From Rheinheimera pacifica (GTDB taxonomy: Bacteria > Pseudomonadota > Gammaproteobacteria > Enterobacterales > Alteromonadaceae), in contig NZ_JANUEM010000017.1 of the NCBI RefSeq assembly GCF_024809855.1, positions 1 to 64,000 of the forward strand: a DNA stretch of 64,000 nucleotides, read 5' to 3'. A program made the translations under genes and the position numbers. The stretch's first letter is position 1, and each line of letters starts with the position of its first letter. The notes beneath the pieces are model-generated. The model ran no database searches and had not been told where the DNA came from. It was given only the letters and a program-made list of their open reading frames with translations. Below, one piece after another: positions 59,357 through 64,000 of the stretch.

Positions 59357-61093
59357 TTAACGCCGCAGCAAAAACAACCACACTACCAGCAATAAGGTAA
59401 TAAACCAGAACCCGGAAAGCAGTTGCCAGAATAACAGTGGATTAGTTTTATGCTCCTGCTTTACCTCTTCATGCAAAAACTCAGGGTTAGGTTGCTGTAA
59501 GTCCGTCAGCAGTTGATTAATGCTCTGATAACGTTGCGATAAATCTAAACTGACACCTTTTTGTAAGGCACGGTCAAACCAGGTGGGAATAACCGGATTA
59601 AACTGACTGGCGCTGCGATAGCGCAGTTTGTCGTAATCGGCTGCGGTGCGGCACTCTTCTACTGCATTGCCATAGGGTAAATGGCCACCGCTGAACAGCT
59701 CGTAGGCTATGGTGGCAAGGGCATAAATGTCGCCCTGCACGCCGGAGTTATGCCCCAGTAAATAGTGAGGATCCGAATACGCTGCCGTTCCCAGCGCCGC
59801 CTCATGCTGCAGCGGGCTGTATATTTCAGCCAGGCCTGCCACATACACCGAGCCAAAGTCGACAATTTTTAAGCCGCCATCATTCAGGTAAATAATATTA
59901 CCGGGTTTTAAATCCTGATGAATCGCACCCATGCGATGAAATGCGGTTAAACCTTTGGCAATTTGCTTCACCAGCTTAATGGCCAGCGTTGGCTTTAACG
60001 GCTTAGGTTGGCTCTCAAACCACTGCTCTAAACTTTGGCCCGGCAGATATTCCATTAAATAATACAAAAAGCTGCGTAGCCGGGTTTGCCGTACTACCTT
60101 GACAACGTAATCAGATTCAATGCGCAGGCCAATCCACTCTTCACGGATAAAACGGTCGATATACAACGCATCATCATCGTAATTCAGCGACGGGCATTTT
60201 AATACCAACTGTCGGCCGCTTGCCTCATCTTCTACCAGATACAAGTGGCTGCGGCTGCTGGCAAACAGCTCGCTTAGCACTTTATAGCCGTCCAGCTTCA
60301 TGCCCACGCTTAACGCCGGCGGAAACGGCAACCGGGTAAGATGTTGATTTAAATCTTCCAGGCTTTGCTGCGGTAACTTTGTTACTTCTATCAGAATCAG
60401 GCTGAGATTATCATCACTGCCCAGCACCAAAGCTCGCTGCTTTAATTGTGCGGCCGTCAGGCTTAAATCAGTCGAGGTTGATACCGCACGTTGCAGCTCA
60501 TCGGCACTGATAAAATCGGATATGCCGTCAGAGCACAGTAGAAACCTGTCACCGGGGCGTAAACTCTGGCTACCCTGTTGCAGCGCAACCCGTGCATCCA
60601 TACCCAGCGCACGGCCAAGAAACTGGCGCTGCCCGGATAATACCGTAGTGTGATCCTGGCTAAGTTGCACCAAGACACCGTCGCGCCAGTGGTACAAACG
60701 GCTATCGCCGATATGAAAAAAATGTGCTGTTTGCGATTTGATAATCAAAGCGGTAAAAGTGGTGAGATAGCCTTTCTGATTGTGGACAAACTGATGGCTC
60801 AGCTCATACAGCTCATTATTAATAGTGGCCAGCAACTGCGTTGCGCTGTAGGCCACCGACCAGCTGTCGGGGGTCTGGCTATACTCGCGGCAAAAGCGGC
60901 TGACCGCCCGCTCACTGGCCTGCTGGCCTGCCTCGGCGGTACTGACGCCATCGGCCAGCGCAAAGCAGGCGCCTTTGTATGTTACCAAGTGCGGATCTTG
61001 AGGCATATTAACTGCCACCGCGTCCTCGTTGGCTGGCTTAATCCCCGCCTCACAAAGATGGCTGTAGCAAATTTGCAATTCAGATCCGCTCAC
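59357..61093 (-). CDS. Fused PP2C-type phosphatase / Ser-Thr protein kinase with C-terminal membrane anchor
   Basis: This is a 578-aa bifunctional signalling protein. The PP2C domain (~1-240) shows NEDAVAV, FALADGVSTAEAGQQAS, FHIGDSRLYHW, LLCSDGISDFI and GSDDNLSLI (metal-binding Asp residues). The kinase domain (~265-540) has VLKCP (Lys), HQDLKPGNII (HRD replaced by HQD), VDFGS and GTAAYSDPHY. A single TM helix ends the protein (FWFITLLLVVWLFLLRR). It is encoded 31 bp downstream of the NarK-type transporter on the same strand, a pairing known from other nitrate transport loci, so control of the transporter is inferred. The GTG start has AAGGA at 7-nt spacing. Confidence 0.9.
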   Translation of the reverse strand: MSGSELQICYSHLCEAGIKPANEDAVAVNMPQDPHLVTYKGACFALADGVSTAEAGQQASERAVSRFCREYSQTPDSWSVAYSATQLLATINNELYELSHQFVHNQKGYLTTFTALIIKSQTAHFFHIGDSRLYHWRDGVLVQLSQDHTTVLSGQRQFLGRALGMDARVALQQGSQSLRPGDRFLLCSDGISDFISADELQRAVSTSTDLSLTAAQLKQRALVLGSDDNLSLILIEVTKLPQQSLEDLNQHLTRLPFPPALSVGMKLDGYKVLSELFASSRSHLYLVEDEASGRQLVLKCPSLNYDDDALYIDRFIREEWIGLRIESDYVVKVVRQTRLRSFLYYLMEYLPGQSLEQWFESQPKPLKPTLAIKLVKQIAKGLTAFHRMGAIHQDLKPGNIIYLNDGGLKIVDFGSVYVAGLAEIYSPLQHEAALGTAAYSDPHYLLGHNSGVQGDIYALATIAYELFSGGHLPYGNAVEECRTAADYDKLRYRSASQFNPVIPTWFDRALQKGVSLDLSQRYQSINQLLTDLQQPNPEFLHEEVKQEHKTNPLLFWQLLSGFWFITLLLVVWLFLLRR

Positions 61094-61124
61094 TTGTTAG
61101 TCCTTATTTCTCACAGTAGTCACA

Positions 61125-62621
61125 TTAACCGACATTAATCCGGTGCACAGTACCGTCTTCTCCTACTTCGGTAATATGGCCTTTCGGGTCGTCCAAAAAC
61201 ATTACCGCAACCAGGCCCACCAAGGCAGAGGCAGCGATAACATAGAAGAACATACTGTAGCTGACATAGCTAAGAACGGTTAAATACACCACCGCGCCAA
61301 CATTACCGTAAGCCCCGGCCATACCGGCAATCTGGCCGGTCATGCTGCGTTTAATCAGTGGTACTATGGCAAATACCGCGCCCTCGCCGGCTTGCACAAA
61401 GAAGCTACAGGCCATGGTGGCCAGCACCGCCAGCGGGATCCACCAGTGGCTGTCCATCAAACCCATCAGAAAATAACCGGCCGCTAAACCGCCAATTAAG
61501 ATCAGCATGCTTTTACGCCGGCCAAATTTATCAGAAAACCAGCCTCCCATAGGCCGCGAAACCAGGTTCATAAAGGCAAAACCCGAGGCCAGTAAACCGG
61601 CTTTCACCGCACTTAAGCCCTCGAAGGTTTCCAGAAAGTACAATGGCAGCATCGATACCACCGCCAGCTCTGAGCCAAAAGTAGCAAAGTAGGCAATATT
61701 TAAAATACCAACCTGCTTAAAGCTGTATTTATCCGCCTCCGGCACGCCGGCTCGTAAATGCTCAACATTAATACGTAAGGTTTGCTGCGTTTGTACCACA
61801 AACAACACCAGCAGTATGCCCCAGAATGCATACATCATATCGGTAGAAAACAGGTTAACTCCGGCCGGTGACAAGCGCCAGGCCAGCATGCCCAGCGCCA
61901 GATGCATAGGGATGTTCATTAAGATTAAGCCCCACAAGGCGCTCCAGCTGGATACCACCATAGCCCCGGTTTTTTTCGGCTTAAAATACACTGAGCCTTT
62001 AGGGGTATTACGGGCATATTTGTAAAATACCAGCGCATATACCGCACTGATTACGCCCACAGTACCAATTGCATAACGCCAGCCATCGGCACCTCCATAA
62101 GCTAGCGCCAATGCCGGTAGCGTCATGGCTGCAGCGGCTGAGCCAAAGTTACCCCAGCCTCCATAGATGCCTTCTGCAGTACCCACCTGATGATGCGGAA
62201 ACCACTCGCCTACCAGGCGGATGCCTACTACAAAACCGGCCCCAACAAAACCCAGTAAAAAACGAAACAACGCCAGTGCATCGTAAGTTTGCGCAAAGGC
62301 AAAACCAATACAAAGCAGCGCTGAGATAAACAACAGCAAAGAATACATAATACGCGGGCCATAACGGTCCACCAGCATACCCACGACAATACGTGCGGGT
62401 ATGGTTATAGCCACGTTTAGGATCAGCAAAGCTTTAACCTGCGCGTCGGTTAGTGCCAGTGCCTCTTTAATATGAATGAGTAATGGTGCATGGGCGAACC
62501 AGATAACGAAAGTTAAAAAGAAAGCAAACCAGGTAAGGTGCAGCATTTTTACTTTTTGCTCAGCGAAATTCAGCAGGTTTAACCTACTGCCGCTTGCAGT
62601 TGCTAAAGCAGGTCCAGCCAT
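61125..62621 (-). CDS. NarK/NasA-type nitrate-nitrite MFS transporter
   Basis: This 498-aa NNP-family transporter has 12 TM segments, with [15 protein letters not shown] (substrate Arg and MFS loop), [32 protein letters not shown] (nitrate signature) and [18 protein letters not shown] (second half). It differs clearly from the antiporter-type NarK at 23305-24921. It heads an operon with the phosphatase/kinase and is divergent from a third transporter. The start at 62621 has GTGGAG upstream; the longer frame to 62699 is rejected because it would run through the FNR-like box. Confidence 0.9.
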   Translation of the reverse strand: MAGPALATASGSRLNLLNFAEQKVKMLHLTWFAFFLTFVIWFAHAPLLIHIKEALALTDAQVKALLILNVAITIPARIVVGMLVDRYGPRIMYSLLLFISALLCIGFAFAQTYDALALFRFLLGFVGAGFVVGIRLVGEWFPHHQVGTAEGIYGGWGNFGSAAAAMTLPALALAYGGADGWRYAIGTVGVISAVYALVFYKYARNTPKGSVYFKPKKTGAMVVSSWSALWGLILMNIPMHLALGMLAWRLSPAGVNLFSTDMMYAFWGILLVLFVVQTQQTLRINVEHLRAGVPEADKYSFKQVGILNIAYFATFGSELAVVSMLPLYFLETFEGLSAVKAGLLASGFAFMNLVSRPMGGWFSDKFGRRKSMLILIGGLAAGYFLMGLMDSHWWIPLAVLATMACSFFVQAGEGAVFAIVPLIKRSMTGQIAGMAGAYGNVGAVVYLTVLSYVSYSMFFYVIAASALVGLVAVMFLDDPKGHITEVGEDGTVHRINVG

Positions 62622-62924
62622 AACATTCTCCACAGGATTAACAGATAAACTGCGCCAAGTGTAGAGAGCTGATGCGGTAAAATCATTGATATAGAACAAA
62701 GCGTAAACGGCAGTTTTTTATTATAAAACAATTAAATATCACTTTGTGAGTAGTCCAGCCGTCGCTGCGGCGGCGCAATATTTCGATGTCTGCTACCCAC
62801 TTTGGTGTAACTACCCGCCCCTCCCTATCCTAGCCAGCGCGTCAGAGGTACACCCTCTGCGCTGCGGCAGCATTCAACTTTGACGTTACACTAAGCAGTA
62901 ATACTGATTGGCGGATATTTTGCT
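62622..62924. promoter_or_regulatory. Divergent regulatory region between two NarK-type genes
   Basis: This 303-bp gap contains an FNR-like box at 62686-62699 (TTGATATAGAACAA, one mismatch). It also holds NarL-like heptamers TACCCAC (62794-62800) and TACCCGC (62812-62818), and a GC-rich imperfect hairpin around 62838-62862 (CAGAGG/CCTCTG). The FNR-like box is 65 bp before the minus-strand transporter and far from the plus-strand one, so it more likely serves the minus-strand operon. Confidence 0.5.
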
Positions 62925-64000
62925 ATGAAGCATGTTACTCCCACCACGCTGGCACAGGCGACGCTGCCAGGTGCCAACCGCGCGCTACTGCTGGCAACAC
63001 TGGCCTTTTCCGCCTGCTTTTCGGTCTGGACCTTATACGCCGTAATGGGCATAGCGTTGCAACAGCAGCTGACGCTTAGCGCTACACAATACGGCATACT
63101 GCTGGCGGCACCGATATTAACCGGCGCCATACTGCGGGTGCCGCTTGGCATACTGGCGGACCGTATCAGTAGCCGGCGCTTATGGCTTTACCAGATGCTG
63201 GCAGTAATGCCGGCGCTGTTACTGCTGCCACTGGTCGATAGCTACAGCGGCCATTTATGGCTAGGACTCTGGTTTGGTCTCAGCGGTGTGTCTTTTACCT
63301 TTGGCGTGCGCTATGTCAGCATCTGGTTTGCCTCAAGCCGTCAGGGCCGGGCGCTGGGTTTATTTGGCGTGGGTAATGCCGGTGTTGCCATTACCTTTGT
63401 GCTGGTGCCGCTGGCGGTAACTTATCTTGGCTGGCAGTGGGTGGGGCCGCTTTATGCCGCAGGTATGTTACTGATCACTGTGTTGTTCGCACTTTTGTCA
63501 CCGGCAGAGCCCGCTCAGGCATATACTCAAGCCGCAGTGCTTAGCCTGCGTACGCTGGCAACAGATGCCCGCATATGGCGCTTTTCCCTGTACTACTACT
63601 TTGTGTTCGGCAGTTTTTTAGCACTGCTGTTGTGGCTGCCACAGTACTATATGCAGGCCTATGCGATGAATGCACAGCAAGCTATGGCCTTTACCCTGTT
63701 TTTTGTTGCTACCTCAAGCATGGTAAGGGCATTGGGTGGCTGGTTTGCCGATCGTTACGGTGGCCGCGCGGTAAACTGGAGCGTATTCTGGGTCTGTCTC
63801 GTTTGTTTGTTTTTTCTCAGCTACCCGCCAACTACGTTGATTGTGCATGGCCTGGAAAAGGATGTGCAGTTGGAAATTGGCCTTAATGTCTGGTGGTTTA
63901 CCTTACTAATTTTTGTTATCGGCGTGGCCCAGGGTTTTGGCCGTGCCAGTGTATATAAAGTGATCCACGATTATTACCCACAGCATATGGGCAGTGCCGG
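62925..64000 (+). CDS. NarK-type nitrate/nitrite MFS transporter (partial, runs off window end)
   Basis: The frame is open from the ATG at 62925 to the last base (358 codons visible). It encodes an MFS protein of the NNP family: TLYAVMGIALQQQLTLSATQYGILLAAP, GAILRVPLGILADRI (substrate Arg), GLSGVSFTFGVRYVSIWFASSRQGRALGLFGVGNAG and RALGGWFADRYGG in the second half. It differs from the divergent transporter at 61125-62621. Such narK1-narK2 doublets usually pair a proton symporter with a nitrate/nitrite antiporter. The C-terminus is outside the window. Confidence 0.88.
   Translation, partial: MKHVTPTTLAQATLPGANRALLLATLAFSACFSVWTLYAVMGIALQQQLTLSATQYGILLAAPILTGAILRVPLGILADRISSRRLWLYQMLAVMPALLLLPLVDSYSGHLWLGLWFGLSGVSFTFGVRYVSIWFASSRQGRALGLFGVGNAGVAITFVLVPLAVTYLGWQWVGPLYAAGMLLITVLFALLSPAEPAQAYTQAAVLSLRTLATDARIWRFSLYYYFVFGSFLALLLWLPQYYMQAYAMNAQQAMAFTLFFVATSSMVRALGGWFADRYGGRAVNWSVFWVCLVCLFFLSYPPTTLIVHGLEKDVQLEIGLNVWWFTLLIFVIGVAQGFGRASVYKVIHDYYPQHMGSA

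Noticed and set aside
1..64000. CRISPR array, rRNA genes, prophage structural genes
   Set aside because: No regularly spaced direct repeats, no rRNA-like sequence and no capsid, tail or terminase genes were seen. The integrase is the only phage-type gene.

Overview
This window most likely comes from a motile, facultatively anaerobic gammaproteobacterium of the Alishewanella / Rheinheimera / Arsukibacterium type. The pointers are a polar-type flagellar set with FlgT and FlgP homologues and sigma-54 promoters, enterobacterial-style NarXL and NarGHJI, FNR boxes of the form TTGATN4ATCAA, and UbiUVT. The genus is an inference from gene content; there is no rRNA in the window.

Region 1 (1-9.5 kb) is flagellar. 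It holds flgBCDE, cheR and cheV on the minus strand, flgA, flgM and flgN on the plus strand, and a divergent flgP/flgT pair. Sigma-54 promoters precede flgB, flgP and flgT, and a sigma-28 promoter precedes flgM. The rod/hook operon stops after flgE. It is followed by a secreted protein of unknown function, a terminator and what looks like the end of an IS3-type element.

Region 2 (9.5-11 kb) is a tRNA-Arg(CCT) followed by a complete tyrosine-recombinase integrase, the classic left edge of a genomic island.

Region 3 (11-35.5 kb) is a nitrate-respiration block. It has a Moco riboswitch ahead of moaA-mobA-moaBCDE. A convergent minus-strand operon follows: a TonB-dependent receptor with a ModE box, a periplasmic molybdopterin-fold protein, and modABC. 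Then come modE, moeA, narL, narK, narX and narGHJI with a PpiC chaperone. FNR boxes precede narK and narG, and the narG box sits at the class II distance.

Region 4 (35.6-51.2 kb) holds an outer-membrane porin, anaerobic nrdG-nrdD (FNR box), a small Cys-rich protein, a SirB2-like protein, and a quinol NO reductase. The NO reductase is preceded by three NorR-type boxes, a sigma-54-like promoter and a short upstream ORF. Next are an HPP-CBS membrane protein and a Fur-box-controlled cluster of TonB receptor, periplasmic CobN-like chelatase, ExbB/TolQ-like protein and DUF2149 protein. That cluster resembles the HmuR-S-T/U-V haem system of Bacteroidetes. A 3' remnant of a second HPP-CBS gene lies just beyond it, which suggests how the cluster arrived.

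Region 5 (51.2-64 kb) holds a chemoreceptor with a NIT nitrate/nitrite-sensing domain, hemN, ubiT and ubiUV (oxygen-independent haem and ubiquinone synthesis), mogA, a zeta-like toxin-antitoxin pair, a fused PP2C phosphatase/protein kinase in operon with a NarK-type transporter, and a divergent second NarK-type transporter that runs off the window end.

Taken together, almost everything to the right of the tRNA serves anaerobic growth on nitrate: molybdenum uptake and Moco synthesis, nitrate import, reduction and sensing, NO detoxification, anaerobic dNTP, haem and quinone supply, and nitrate taxis. No nitrite reductase (nirS, nirK, nrf) or nosZ is present. Promoter and operator calls come from reading by eye and have not been tested by motif scoring.
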